Source: Verrucomicrobiales bacterium
Lineage (GTDB): Bacteria; Verrucomicrobiota; Verrucomicrobiia; Limisphaerales; CANJXF01
Direction of reading: 5' to 3'
DNA: 64,000 bases
Assembly: GCA_947478865.1 (NCBI GenBank)
Contig: CANJXF010000011.1
Location: 1-64,000, forward strand
The notes below the pieces were generated by a model, which ran no database searches, was not told the DNA's origin, and saw nothing but the letters and a program-made list of their open reading frames with translations. A program made the translations under genes and the position numbers. Each line of letters starts with the position of its first letter. Position 1 is the first letter of the stretch. Below, piece after piece: positions 52,900 through 61,545 of the stretch.

Positions 52900-53843
52900 T
52901 AAGTTCTTAATTCACTCGCCAGCTGCTCGCCTAATTCGGCCGCTTGATTCAGCGGACCCCGGCGCTCGCCGCGCCGGACAATTTTTGATAGATAGGAAAC
53001 CGCGCGCAGCCAGATCTCGTTTCCGACAATTTCCGCATAAGCTGCCACAGCACTTTGGCAACCGCCACCCATCCCTCGCAGAAAGGCGCGTTCCGCCGTG
53101 ACGCAATGCCACGTCGCGCTGTCGTTCAGCTTTTCGCAAACCGCGTCAATCCGCGGATCATTTTCGCGCGACTCAATTCCGATCGCGGCTTGGCCAACGC
53201 ATGGCAGCATATCCGCCGCTTCAATCGGCGTGGCGAAAACTCCCTCGGGAATTCCTTCGCCGGACAGAACTCCATTTGCGTCGATTTGAAATTTCAGCCG
53301 ATGCAAACCCGCAGCGGCCAAAATGGTTCCGTGCAGCTCGGGATTGCTCGCGAGCTTTTGCAGCCGCGTCCCGACATTTCCGCGAATCGGAACAATCTTT
53401 AAGTCCGGACGGCGCTCGAGCAGTTGCGCGCTGCGCCGCGTGCTGCTTGTGGCAATCGTCGCGCCCTGCGGCAAATCAGCGACGTGCATTTTGGTTTTGC
53501 CAATCAGAACATCGCGGACATCCACGCGCTTTCCCGCCGCGCCGAGCTTCAATCCGTCCGGCAAAATCGTGGGCAAATCCTTCAAGCTATGAACGGCGAA
53601 ATCGGCTTCGCCACTCAGCATCGCGTCTTCTAGCTCCTTCGTGAAAAGTCCGCGCGGCAGCGTGGCATCAATGCGCGCCATCGACGCCTTTTGCAATTTG
53701 TCGCCGGTGGTTTTGATGATCTTTAATTCGAAGCTTTGCTCCGGAAACTGCGAGCGGCAGAAGGCCAGCACCGCGTTGGATTGTGCGAGTGCCAGCGCGC
53801 TGCCGCGCGTGGCGATGTAAATGGTTTTATCGGTTGAGCTCAT
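52899..53843 (-). CDS. hemC: hydroxymethylbilane synthase (porphobilinogen deaminase)
   Basis: 314 residues. Polymerises four porphobilinogens into hydroxymethylbilane. YIATRGSALALAQSNAV at the N-terminus, FTKELEDAMLSGEADFAVHSLKDLP with the catalytic-site Asp, [10 protein letters not shown] and RGNVGTRLQKL follow, and the dipyrromethane-cofactor cysteine lies in MGGGCQSAVAAYA near residue 243. Complete. Lies 58 bases after hemA and overlaps the next gene by one base. Confidence 0.97.
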   Translation of the reverse strand: MSSTDKTIYIATRGSALALAQSNAVLAFCRSQFPEQSFELKIIKTTGDKLQKASMARIDATLPRGLFTKELEDAMLSGEADFAVHSLKDLPTILPDGLKLGAAGKRVDVRDVLIGKTKMHVADLPQGATIATSSTRRSAQLLERRPDLKIVPIRGNVGTRLQKLASNPELHGTILAAAGLHRLKFQIDANGVLSGEGIPEGVFATPIEAADMLPCVGQAAIGIESRENDPRIDAVCEKLNDSATWHCVTAERAFLRGMGGGCQSAVAAYAEIVGNEIWLRAVSYLSKIVRRGERRGPLNQAAELGEQLASELRT

Positions 53844-53901
53844 TTATTTTGAAAGGTGAACGGAGCGGGAAAACCTTCGCCCGCGCGCCGCCGCTTTGAC
53901 T

Positions 53902-54954
53902 TCATTCGTAGGCTAGCTTGGAGCCAGAGTGCGACACGTTGGAAGAGGAAAATTGCAGGAGCGCTTTGGCTTTTTCGCTGATAATCTTTTCGCACTGCAC
54001 CACTTCGCTGCGGCGTTGTTCAAGGTAATCGGCGGCGATCGCCTGGAGATCATCAATATTGTAAAGATAGACGTTTTCCAAAAAGTTGACCTCGGGATCA
54101 ATGTCGCGCGGCACGGCAATATCGATGAGCAAGAGCGAACGGTTTTTGCGCAGCTTCATCAGCGGCTCCAGTTTGGCGCGGTCCAGAATGTGATGCGGCG
54201 CGGCGGTGCTGCTGATGACAATGTCCACATTGGCAAACTCGCTGGCCCAATTATCAAAATGCACGGCGCGTCCGTTCAACTCTGCCGCAAGCGCCACCGC
54301 GCGGTCATGGGAGCGATTTGAAACGAGAATGCTGTTTGCCCCGCGGGAGAGAAGGGCGCGCGCCGTTTTCTCGCTGGTCTCGCCCGCGCCAATCACCATG
54401 ACCTGGCGATCGCCGAGCGAATTGAAAATCTTCTGCGCCAGTTCCACCGCAACGGATCCCACCGAGACGCTGCCGCGCTGGATATTCGTTTCCGTGCGGA
54501 TTTGCTTGGAGACATTAAAGGCGCGCTGGAACGCTTTGTTGAGCCGGCCGCCGGTGTGTTTGTGGTTCAATGCGAGATCGTAAGCCTTTTTCAACTGGCC
54601 GAGGATTTCCGTCTCGCCGAGCACCATGGAATCGAGGCCGCATGCGACTTTGAAGAGATGTTCCAAACTCTTTGGTTCGCCGAGGGTGTAGATTTCCCCA
54701 TTGAGCGGCTCGCGGTAGTTGTGGTGGTCGATCAGGAAATTGTGCAGCGCCGGAAACGCCTGGCGTGGATCGAGTTGGGTTGCGACATAGATCTCCACCC
54801 GGTTGCAGGTGGAAAGAATCACCGCCTCCTCCGCGATTCCCGCCGTGCGCAGTTTCTGCAGGGTTTCGGGGATAATGGTCTCAGAAAAAGCAAACCGTTC
54901 CCGCACCGTGACGGGCGAGGAATGATGGCTTAATCCAATGACAACAATGGGCAT
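53902..54954 (-). CDS. hemA: glutamyl-tRNA reductase
   Basis: 350 residues, somewhat shorter than the ~420 usual for the family because the C-terminal dimerisation helices are reduced. First committed step of C5-pathway haem synthesis: glutamyl-tRNA to glutamate-1-semialdehyde with NADPH. The nucleophile is Cys50 in ILSTCNRVEIYVA. LGETEILGQLKKAY, RTETNIQRGSVSVGSVAVELA, VMVIGAGETSEKTA and the IDIAVPRDIDPEV segment are all in place. Three bases separate it from the upstream ccsA/hemX gene. Confidence 0.96.
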   Translation of the reverse strand: MPIVVIGLSHHSSPVTVRERFAFSETIIPETLQKLRTAGIAEEAVILSTCNRVEIYVATQLDPRQAFPALHNFLIDHHNYREPLNGEIYTLGEPKSLEHLFKVACGLDSMVLGETEILGQLKKAYDLALNHKHTGGRLNKAFQRAFNVSKQIRTETNIQRGSVSVGSVAVELAQKIFNSLGDRQVMVIGAGETSEKTARALLSRGANSILVSNRSHDRAVALAAELNGRAVHFDNWASEFANVDIVISSTAAPHHILDRAKLEPLMKLRKNRSLLLIDIAVPRDIDPEVNFLENVYLYNIDDLQAIAADYLEQRRSEVVQCEKIISEKAKALLQFSSSNVSHSGSKLAYE

Positions 54955-54957
54955 GAG

Positions 54958-55860
54958 CTAAGGTTCGGCTGGCGGGTTGTAGTTGGCGAACTGTTCGATG
55001 GCCGCTTTTTTGAGCATGGACCCGCGCTCCGCTTTGGCGTTGGGAGAATGCAGCGGCGACATCAAACTGGACCCCCAGAATGTCAGCGCAACGAAAATAA
55101 ATAATCCGATTGTTCCCCAGGCAAAGCGGCGTCCGCGCTGCGAGAATTTCCAGCGCATTAAAATCAAACCCAGGCACATCAACCAGACGAGCGCGGACCA
55201 AAGAATTTTCGGAGCATCCTGGGCGAAGTCACCACGGATCTGATTGAACCAAACCGCGCTCACCAACAATCCAACGCTCAGCATGACGAAGCCGCCGAGG
55301 AGGAGGCGGCCCATGACGAGTTCCAGTCGTTGAATCGGCGGCAGCAGCGAAACGACCGCGCGAAGTTTATGGAACTTCAGATTGTGCTCCTGGGTGAGAT
55401 ACATCATTCCGGCCACCGAACTGAGGCCGAACGCACCATACGAAAGGGCAAACAGCGCCACATGAAGACTCAGCCAACCGCCGGTGAATTGCGGCACGGT
55501 CGTCTGCACATCGAGACCGGGCATAAGCGCAAAGACGCCGATCGCGAAAAGGATGGGCGAGGCGAACGCGCCGAGAAAACGAAGGCGCGACCAAATGCCG
55601 AGCAAAAGGTAAGAGGCGACCATCGTCCAGGTGACAAACATGGTGGCTTCAAAGAGGTTGTGGACCGGGCAGCGTTCGAGGGAAAAACCCCTTTTCACCA
55701 TTGCCGTTGTGTGAAAAACCGAGGCAATCAGAAGCAGGCTGTAGTTGACGCGGTTGTCCTGACGAAATCCTTTTCGCCAAAGAAAAAAGGAGTAAACCAT
55801 GCTGATTCCGTAGAAGAGCACAGCCAGAGCGAAAGAAGTTTTATCAGTCAGCCAAACCAC
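54958..55860 (-). CDS. CcsA/HemX-type cytochrome c assembly membrane protein
   Basis: 300 residues with eight or nine helices. The haem-handling WWD-like segment reads GGWLSLHVALFALSYGAFGLSS; conserved His residues in FHTTAMVKRG, PVHNLFEATMF and LSLHV are present as in CcsA/ResC/HemX. Such genes stand next to hemA in many bacteria, either delivering haem for cytochrome c maturation or modulating HemA. First gene of the haem operon here. The other cytochrome c maturation proteins are not in the window. Confidence 0.88.
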   Translation of the reverse strand: MVWLTDKTSFALAVLFYGISMVYSFFLWRKGFRQDNRVNYSLLLIASVFHTTAMVKRGFSLERCPVHNLFEATMFVTWTMVASYLLLGIWSRLRFLGAFASPILFAIGVFALMPGLDVQTTVPQFTGGWLSLHVALFALSYGAFGLSSVAGMMYLTQEHNLKFHKLRAVVSLLPPIQRLELVMGRLLLGGFVMLSVGLLVSAVWFNQIRGDFAQDAPKILWSALVWLMCLGLILMRWKFSQRGRRFAWGTIGLFIFVALTFWGSSLMSPLHSPNAKAERGSMLKKAAIEQFANYNPPAEP

Positions 55861-55917
55861 GACAACAGGTTAATGCAGGTGAACATCGCCGCAAGCTGGA
55901 TTTCCAACCCCGCGCCG

Positions 55918-57303
55918 TTAGGGCTTGAAGGGGACGGCGTTGCGAAAGGTGGTTTCCACCTGGCCGGGAGGGCGCCCTGAATTGTAAGCCAGTCCCGCCA
56001 TCATGCCGCTGGCCAGCGCCGTGGAAACGGAGGTGCCATTGACGTAATAACTGGTTCCAGCATACGAAATCACCGTGGCTCCGGGAAGAATGACATCCAC
56101 GAAATCACCGCGGTTGGCGTAGGGGGCAACCGCGCCGGTTCGATCTCCAGCCGAGGTAACAGCGATGACCGTGGGGTAAGCCGCCGGATAGGTCGGCGTC
56201 GTCACGGGCTGATTTCCGGCTGCCGCGAAAATCGGGATGTTTTTCTGCGAAACCTGCTGGATCAAATTCGCGAGGAATGCGCTATCCCCTTCGCTGCCCA
56301 GGCTGAGCGAGAGAATATTTGCGCCCCCGTTGACCGCTGCCGTGATTCCTTGCGCCACGTTGAAGGTGGTAGTCGTCGGATTCGGGCCGTAAACGTCCAC
56401 TGGCAGGATTTTGATCGAGGCGGACTGCCCGGTAATGGTGCTGTTGAGACCGAGCAACATCGATTCCGCCATGCTCGTGCCGTGCATTGGCACATCCCCG
56501 TTGACGTTCGCTTCACCGGCAACCGATAGGCTCGAGAGCATAAACCCCTGCATGTTTTCGTTTAACCGCTGGACCGCCGTATCGATCAGGCCGATCACAA
56601 TTTGTTTTCCATCACCCGGCCCGGCCTCCGCCTTGAGATTGAAGGGCGAACTCCCATTGACCGAGGCCATGGCGAATGGGCTTGGTTTTTCCAGCGAATA
56701 ATTGGAATCGATCGAAGCCACGCTGTCCACGTGCGAAAGCTGTTCGCGCGCCGCGTTCGCAGCCACTTCATCGGGAAACTCGAGCAAATACGAATTGGTT
56801 CCCTCCAGTTTGCCGATGATTTTGCCGCCGAGCTGCTGCGCCAGCGCGTCGATGTTCATGGAGGAACCGGGCTTCAGCGTCACGATGAGATGATTCTTGA
56901 TCACCTTGTTTTTGCCGAGAATGACTTTATTTTTCTCGGTTCGGATCAGTTGCGTCGCTTTTGCTGCCTCGCTGCGAAACACCAGCAGGCGCGGCACCGA
57001 GTTGCTTTGGGGAGAGATTTCAAAACTGAGTTTGCCGAGCAGGAAGCGCAGGGCATCGCTGGTTGGCAGATTTTTAAATGTTGCCGAAGCCGAACTTGAG
57101 CTGCCCGGTTCAATGTAAATTTCCCAACCGGTCAGAGCGCCAATTTTCTGGAGCAACGGCTGGAGTTCAACCCCCGCCAAGTCCGCATCGAAAGTCTTTT
57201 TATCGGCGTGCCAGACCAGGGATTCCTTCGCCGCGCAGGCGGTCCATGCGAAAAGAAAGAGCGCGAGGCAGGACGCGCCAAATTGCACAAAGCATTTTCT
57301 CAT
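55918..57303 (-). CDS. exported subtilisin-like protease with N-terminal STN-like domain
   Basis: 461 residues with a signal peptide (QFGASCLALFLFAWTACAAK). Residues ~30-115 resemble a secretin/TonB short N-terminal (STN) domain: FDADLAGVELQPLLQKIGALTGWEIYIEPG, then ATFKNLPTSDALRFLLGKL. Residues ~135-205 look like an I9-type propeptide (HLIVTLKPGSSMNIDALAQQLGGKIIG). The S8 catalytic domain follows with Asp in IGLIDTAVQ, His in PMHGTSMAES and Ser in NGTSVSTALASGMMAG; the oxyanion Asn lies in AAAGNQ. The triad is intact, so it should be active in the periplasm or outside. The STN fusion is unusual. Confidence 0.85.
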   Translation of the reverse strand: MRKCFVQFGASCLALFLFAWTACAAKESLVWHADKKTFDADLAGVELQPLLQKIGALTGWEIYIEPGSSSSASATFKNLPTSDALRFLLGKLSFEISPQSNSVPRLLVFRSEAAKATQLIRTEKNKVILGKNKVIKNHLIVTLKPGSSMNIDALAQQLGGKIIGKLEGTNSYLLEFPDEVAANAAREQLSHVDSVASIDSNYSLEKPSPFAMASVNGSSPFNLKAEAGPGDGKQIVIGLIDTAVQRLNENMQGFMLSSLSVAGEANVNGDVPMHGTSMAESMLLGLNSTITGQSASIKILPVDVYGPNPTTTTFNVAQGITAAVNGGANILSLSLGSEGDSAFLANLIQQVSQKNIPIFAAAGNQPVTTPTYPAAYPTVIAVTSAGDRTGAVAPYANRGDFVDVILPGATVISYAGTSYYVNGTSVSTALASGMMAGLAYNSGRPPGQVETTFRNAVPFKP

Positions 57304-57413
57304 GACAGTTTCAATATACTACCATTGACAGGCAAAGCGATGAAAACGTTCGCCCGCAAGTCACCACCTTTTCCATCTCCAGATCTGCCTGATGGAATCC
57401 CGTTCGAATACAA

Positions 57414-57600
57414 TTAGGGGACGAAACTAGCCCGGTAGCGAGCGCCGGTATTCGCGGGCGATGGGTCAACAATCCGCGTTGTCCCGGATCTGTTCGCAAT
57501 CGTTTTCCAGTGCGTCCATTGGCTCAGATTGGTCGAGGTCTGAATTTCGCAAACACTTTCGAGCGTCCCGCTCCGGAGAAATTCAAAGGTGCTGGCGGCC
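57414..57600 (-). pseudogene. possible remnant of a secreted-protein C-terminal module
   Basis: The minus-strand frame reads CEIQTSTNLSQWTHWKTIAN...PANTGARYRASF, which has the pattern of the short C-terminal module found on secreted verrucomicrobial proteins (compare the end of the protein at 5638). The track ORF starts inside the neighbouring rRNA methyltransferase gene and has no signal peptide, so this looks like the orphaned tail of a lost gene. Weak call. Confidence 0.35.
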
Positions 57601-57639
57601 CTCAACAGGTTCACCGGGACGGCGGCGGCACTTCGCCCT

Positions 57640-58518
57640 TCACCCGCGCTGCCGCGTCGCTTCGTAAAGGAACACGCCGGTGGCAACAGCCACGTTCAGC
57701 GAATTCATGTGCGACGGCATTGGGATTTCCACCGCGTCATCGCAGGCCGCCAGAACAGGCGACGTCAGTCCCGGCCCTTCCGCGCCGAACACCAGGCAGC
57801 AGTCGGCGCGCAGATCCACGGCGGATAATTTTTTTGCGCCCGGTCTGGGATGCGCCGCCACACAGCGCACATCACGCGCGCGCAAGGCGGTCAATGTTTC
57901 CACCAGGTTCTCCACCTGCACCACCGGTTGCTCGAAGACGGTGCCCATCGAACCGGAGACGGCGCGACGCTGGAATGGACTGCAAGAGGTCTCGCCCACA
58001 ATCAGAACATGCACGCCAAAGGCGGCGCAACTTCGGACGATGGCGCCGAAATTCTCCGCGCTGGCAATCCCTTCCACCGCTGCGAGCAGCATGGGGCGCG
58101 ACACGTTTTGCAGAAGCGTTTCCAGGTCCGGTTGCGACGGGATTTTGCCCACGGCCAGCGCGCCTTGATGCAGCGTGTAGCCGGTGATGGTTTCCAACAC
58201 ACTTTGTTCGGCGACGTAAACGGTGATTTCATCTTCCGGTCGCGCGCGCAGGAGCGGTTCAAGTTGCGTAAACCACGCCGGCGTGAGCAACGCGGACACC
58301 ACCGCGAACCGGCTCGCCAACAAACGTTTAACCACCTTGACGTTCGTCGCCACCAATACCCCTGCCCGCTCGTGTTCCTCCGTGCGCCGGAGGGTTGAAT
58401 ACAACGCCAGCTCCGGCAAATCGAGTGATTGAATGGATTGAATGCGCAAAGTCGCCACGCGGGAATTTAAGCGGTGGGAAGCAGCAATGAAAAGCGCCGA
58501 AGCAAAACGCATCGACAC
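57640..58518 (-). CDS. SpoU/TrmH-family rRNA 2'-O-methyltransferase
   Basis: 292 residues; the true start may be ~20 codons later, near VATLRIQSIQ. N-terminal substrate-binding part (LRRTEEHERAGVLVATNVKVVKRLL), then the SPOUT knot: LLAAVEGIASAENFGAIVRSCAAFGV (motif 1, E-NxGA-R-A), GPGL in LVFGAEGPGLTSPVLAACDDAVEIPM (motif 2) and SLNVAVATGVFLYEA (motif 3). All three motifs are intact. Modifies a ribose 2'-OH in rRNA or tRNA; the exact site cannot be told. Confidence 0.92.
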   Translation of the reverse strand: MSMRFASALFIAASHRLNSRVATLRIQSIQSLDLPELALYSTLRRTEEHERAGVLVATNVKVVKRLLASRFAVVSALLTPAWFTQLEPLLRARPEDEITVYVAEQSVLETITGYTLHQGALAVGKIPSQPDLETLLQNVSRPMLLAAVEGIASAENFGAIVRSCAAFGVHVLIVGETSCSPFQRRAVSGSMGTVFEQPVVQVENLVETLTALRARDVRCVAAHPRPGAKKLSAVDLRADCCLVFGAEGPGLTSPVLAACDDAVEIPMPSHMNSLNVAVATGVFLYEATRQRG

Positions 58519-58807
58519 AAATTACCGCAAATTTAAAACGCGTTGAATTCTGACAGTCTGCTTGGATTCAAAAGGAAGGATCGCCTAAAAACCGTTTTAG
58601 ATATTCAAATCGTGGATCGCTAACAATATCTACTCGATGATGAGTCGCTAAAAAAATCCTTCTCCTCGCATTATCCAAACTGTGCATCCCTGTTTGAATA
58701 ATTCTGAACTAACCCTTGGGACGGGCCATCTTGCCACTCAGACGCGACGACATGGAGTCACAAATTTTTAACAGGGATAGGGCGGATGTTCAGAATCGGA
58801 TTTTCGA

Positions 58808-60361
58808 CTAGGGAGCGGAGAGTCGGAAGAATTGCGCGGCAGCAGCCATCGGGATTGTGACCCGGTTTTGATTGTTCGTAACCACAACGGTGTTGGTCAC
58901 GACGGTCCAGGCCATGGGAGGATTCAGGTCCGGCGCGGCTTGGAGAGAAAAGCCGCTGGGTAGAATTGGCCATTCCAAAATCGCCTGATTTCCCGAACGC
59001 GTCACTTGCAGGGGCAACGTGAAGAAATGGAAGGCCATCGCGTAGCTCTCGCCATTGGAGACTTTCCCCATGCCGCCCTTTTTGAAGACTTGCAGGTCGT
59101 ATCGCCCCGGAGCCAGACCGGTCGCGAAGAGGTGTTCGACGTTATCCACCGTGCTCGTGCTGGCCGCAATCAGATTGGTAGTGGCCACGCGGTAGAGGAA
59201 AAGATCGAGGTTGTTAATATTCGTTTTTAGCGTCTGCCGGTTCCAAACCAAGGTCGCATTGACCGTGAGCCCGGCGGGAACGTTAAAATAATAGTGGTTC
59301 ACGGTTTCCGCCATGACGCTGCTGCTGATCGAGTTAAAATCCCATCCGATGAGCGTGGAGAGGTTCGAGGTGCTGTTGCCGGGCGGGTGCGCGGCGTCCA
59401 AGCCGATCGAACTCGATTCCACGAAAGCGAATTTGCCCGCCGCGAGTTGTTTGTAGGAATTGAAAACGTTGAGAATGCCCGCGCCAAACCGCGGATCGAG
59501 CGGAGCGGTGGCGGTATGAGTCCAATTGCTCGGCTTCACCGCGCCATTGAGCAGGAGCGCCTTGATCGTGCGAATGTCATTCGCGGCGTTGGTGGTGCCG
59601 GTGCCGGCATCGCCGCGAAGTCCGGCCTGCACCAGGATCGCCCCGGCTCCAGCGACCTGCGGAGTCGAAAAACTGGTCGCGCCAGCCGGTGCGGTGATGT
59701 CGGGTTTGGAGCGGCTGTTATCCAAGGTCGGGCCGACGCTGGAATCGCCGCCGAACGCGCCGACGCCGATTCCATTGTAAGCCGTGGCGGGGGCGTTCGG
59801 CGGGCCGCTGTTGCCCGCGCCGGAAACGAAGAGCGTATTTTTTTGCGCGGCATAATCGTCGTAATCAGAATCGAGGGTGGTCTGCGGCGGTGATGCGCCA
59901 AAGTTAAAGCTTTGATTGACGATTTTGGCCTGGATCGCCGTGCCAAGGGTAATAAACGGTTCGTAAAAATAATTGGCGTCGTAGTTATCCACGTGCGCCA
60001 CGCCGGGAGCGACACCCAGCGACGTTCCATAAAAATATCCGCCCACCGCGTCGGCGTGATCGGAGTCGGTGCCCAAAGCGTTGGGAAAAGCCGAAGAGGT
60101 TCCGTCTTGCGAGATGTAGCTAAAGAGACTGACCGGCTGGCCGACGATGGATGGAGTCACTTCCCAGGCCGTGGCCGCGTAATAGGGCGCTTCCGGCTGC
60201 GCCACCTTCACCCCGGTGCCGATCAAGGTGGGATCCGTAGAACGCAACAAGCTCACGCCGGTGGCATCGAGGGTGGTCGCACGGGCAGAAACGAAAGGGG
60301 CGGCGATTAAAATTAAGCAGAGCGCGGCTCGGTTTTTGACAGTCATTCGAGTGGGAGCCAT
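58808..60361 (-). CDS. secreted S8-like subtilase with altered catalytic Asp
   Basis: 517 residues from MAPTRMTVKNRAAL with a signal peptide ending near SARATT. The family Ser lies in GATSFSTPQVAGAGA, a His in GTDSDHADAVGGY and the oxyanion Asn in SGAGNSGPP. At the position where subtilases read V(A/G)(V/I)(L/I)DTG, this protein reads GVKVAQPEAP, with Glu instead of Asp. That is either a changed triad or loss of activity. The region after ~320 is a P-domain-like/jelly-roll part (TVNATLVWNRQTLKTNINNLDLFLY), with a C-terminal module ending FFRLSAP. Extracellular. Confidence 0.75.
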   Translation of the reverse strand: MAPTRMTVKNRAALCLILIAAPFVSARATTLDATGVSLLRSTDPTLIGTGVKVAQPEAPYYAATAWEVTPSIVGQPVSLFSYISQDGTSSAFPNALGTDSDHADAVGGYFYGTSLGVAPGVAHVDNYDANYFYEPFITLGTAIQAKIVNQSFNFGASPPQTTLDSDYDDYAAQKNTLFVSGAGNSGPPNAPATAYNGIGVGAFGGDSSVGPTLDNSRSKPDITAPAGATSFSTPQVAGAGAILVQAGLRGDAGTGTTNAANDIRTIKALLLNGAVKPSNWTHTATAPLDPRFGAGILNVFNSYKQLAAGKFAFVESSSIGLDAAHPPGNSTSNLSTLIGWDFNSISSSVMAETVNHYYFNVPAGLTVNATLVWNRQTLKTNINNLDLFLYRVATTNLIAASTSTVDNVEHLFATGLAPGRYDLQVFKKGGMGKVSNGESYAMAFHFFTLPLQVTRSGNQAILEWPILPSGFSLQAAPDLNPPMAWTVVTNTVVVTNNQNRVTIPMAAAAQFFRLSAP

Positions 60362-60484
60362 TGTTTCAGACCGGCGGGAATTTTGCAATTGGTTGATCGT
60401 CGATTCCAGACGGCTTCGGGGGGATTGAACCCGCCGCAGAGATTTTCCCGATAAAGGCATCGTCCGCGAAAGTGCATGTAAGGA

Positions 60485-61525
60485 TTGAAACAGGACGAAA
60501 ATTGTTTAGCTTACGCGCCACTGTGCTGCGACGAAACGAATGAGTCGCCCGCGCGCAAAGCTGTTTTGAAAACGTTTTTAAATACGAAGAAGCGAGTGGA
60601 CCATGCCGCTTGGATCGGCCGGCAAGCCATTCTCGGGGGCCTGATTGTGATCTGTTGCGCCAGCAGCGGCTGCTCGATTCGCCGTTATGCGATGAACAAG
60701 GCGTCCGATGCGCTGGCCGCCAGCGGCAATACCTTTGCCAGCGACGATGATCCTGAACTGATCAAAGCCGCCGCGCCCTTCAGCTTGAAGCTGATGGAAA
60801 GTTTTCTCGCCGAGAATCCGAAGCACGGCGGCTTGTTGACCGCCACGGCGAGCGGTTTTACCAAATACGCATTTGCCTTCGTGCAGCAGGACGCGGATGA
60901 ATTGGAAGAACGCGATCTCGCCGCCGCCGAGGCGCTGCGCAACCGGGCGCGGAAACTCTATTTGCGCGCGCAGAGATATGGCTTGCGCGGACTCGAAGTG
61001 AAGCATGCCGGGTTCGCGAATGCGTTGCTGGCCAATCCGAAGGCCGCCGTTCGCCAAATCAGAAAGGACGAAGTTCCCCTGCTCTATTGGACGGCGGCAG
61101 CCTGGGGTTCGGCGATTTCCCTGTCCAAAAACAACCCCGAACTCATCGCGCAGATCCCGGCGATGGAAGCCTTGATCGATCGCGCTTTGGAGCTGAACGA
61201 AAGCTACGAGAGCGGGGCAATTCATGGATTCCTGATTTCCTACGAAATGAGCCGCCAGGGTATAATGGGCGATCCCGCCGCACGTTCCCGCCAGCACTTT
61301 GCGCGCGCGCTGGAATTGTCCGGCGGAAAAGATGCCTCGCCGCTGGTTGCGCTGGCCGAAGCGGTCACGATCAAGAAGCAGGACGCGAAGGAATTTGAAT
61401 CCTTGTTGAACCGGGCTTTGGCCATCAATCCCGACGCCAATCCCGATACGCGCCTCGTCAACACCATTATGCAACGGCGAGCGCGTTGGCTATTGTCGCG
61501 CAAGTCCGATTTGTTTTTAGAATAG
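60485..61525 (+). CDS. TatT, TRAP-transporter-associated lipoprotein
   Basis: 346 residues. A hydrophobic stretch (AILGGLIVICCASSGCS) ends in a lipobox Cys and is followed by IRRYAMNKASDALAAS, the recognisable start of TatT-family proteins. The mature part is helical with TPR-like repeats (PFSLKLMESFLAENPKHGGLLTATASGF, LYLRAQRYGLRG). TatT trimers bind the DctP-type receptor of the same operon, and here dctP follows directly (20 bases). The start could be an internal GTG closer to the signal; no Met lies between. Confidence 0.88.
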   Translation: MKQDENCLAYAPLCCDETNESPARKAVLKTFLNTKKRVDHAAWIGRQAILGGLIVICCASSGCSIRRYAMNKASDALAASGNTFASDDDPELIKAAAPFSLKLMESFLAENPKHGGLLTATASGFTKYAFAFVQQDADELEERDLAAAEALRNRARKLYLRAQRYGLRGLEVKHAGFANALLANPKAAVRQIRKDEVPLLYWTAAAWGSAISLSKNNPELIAQIPAMEALIDRALELNESYESGAIHGFLISYEMSRQGIMGDPAARSRQHFARALELSGGKDASPLVALAEAVTIKKQDAKEFESLLNRALAINPDANPDTRLVNTIMQRRARWLLSRKSDLFLE

Positions 61526-61545
61526 AGAGAATTATCACCAACGAA

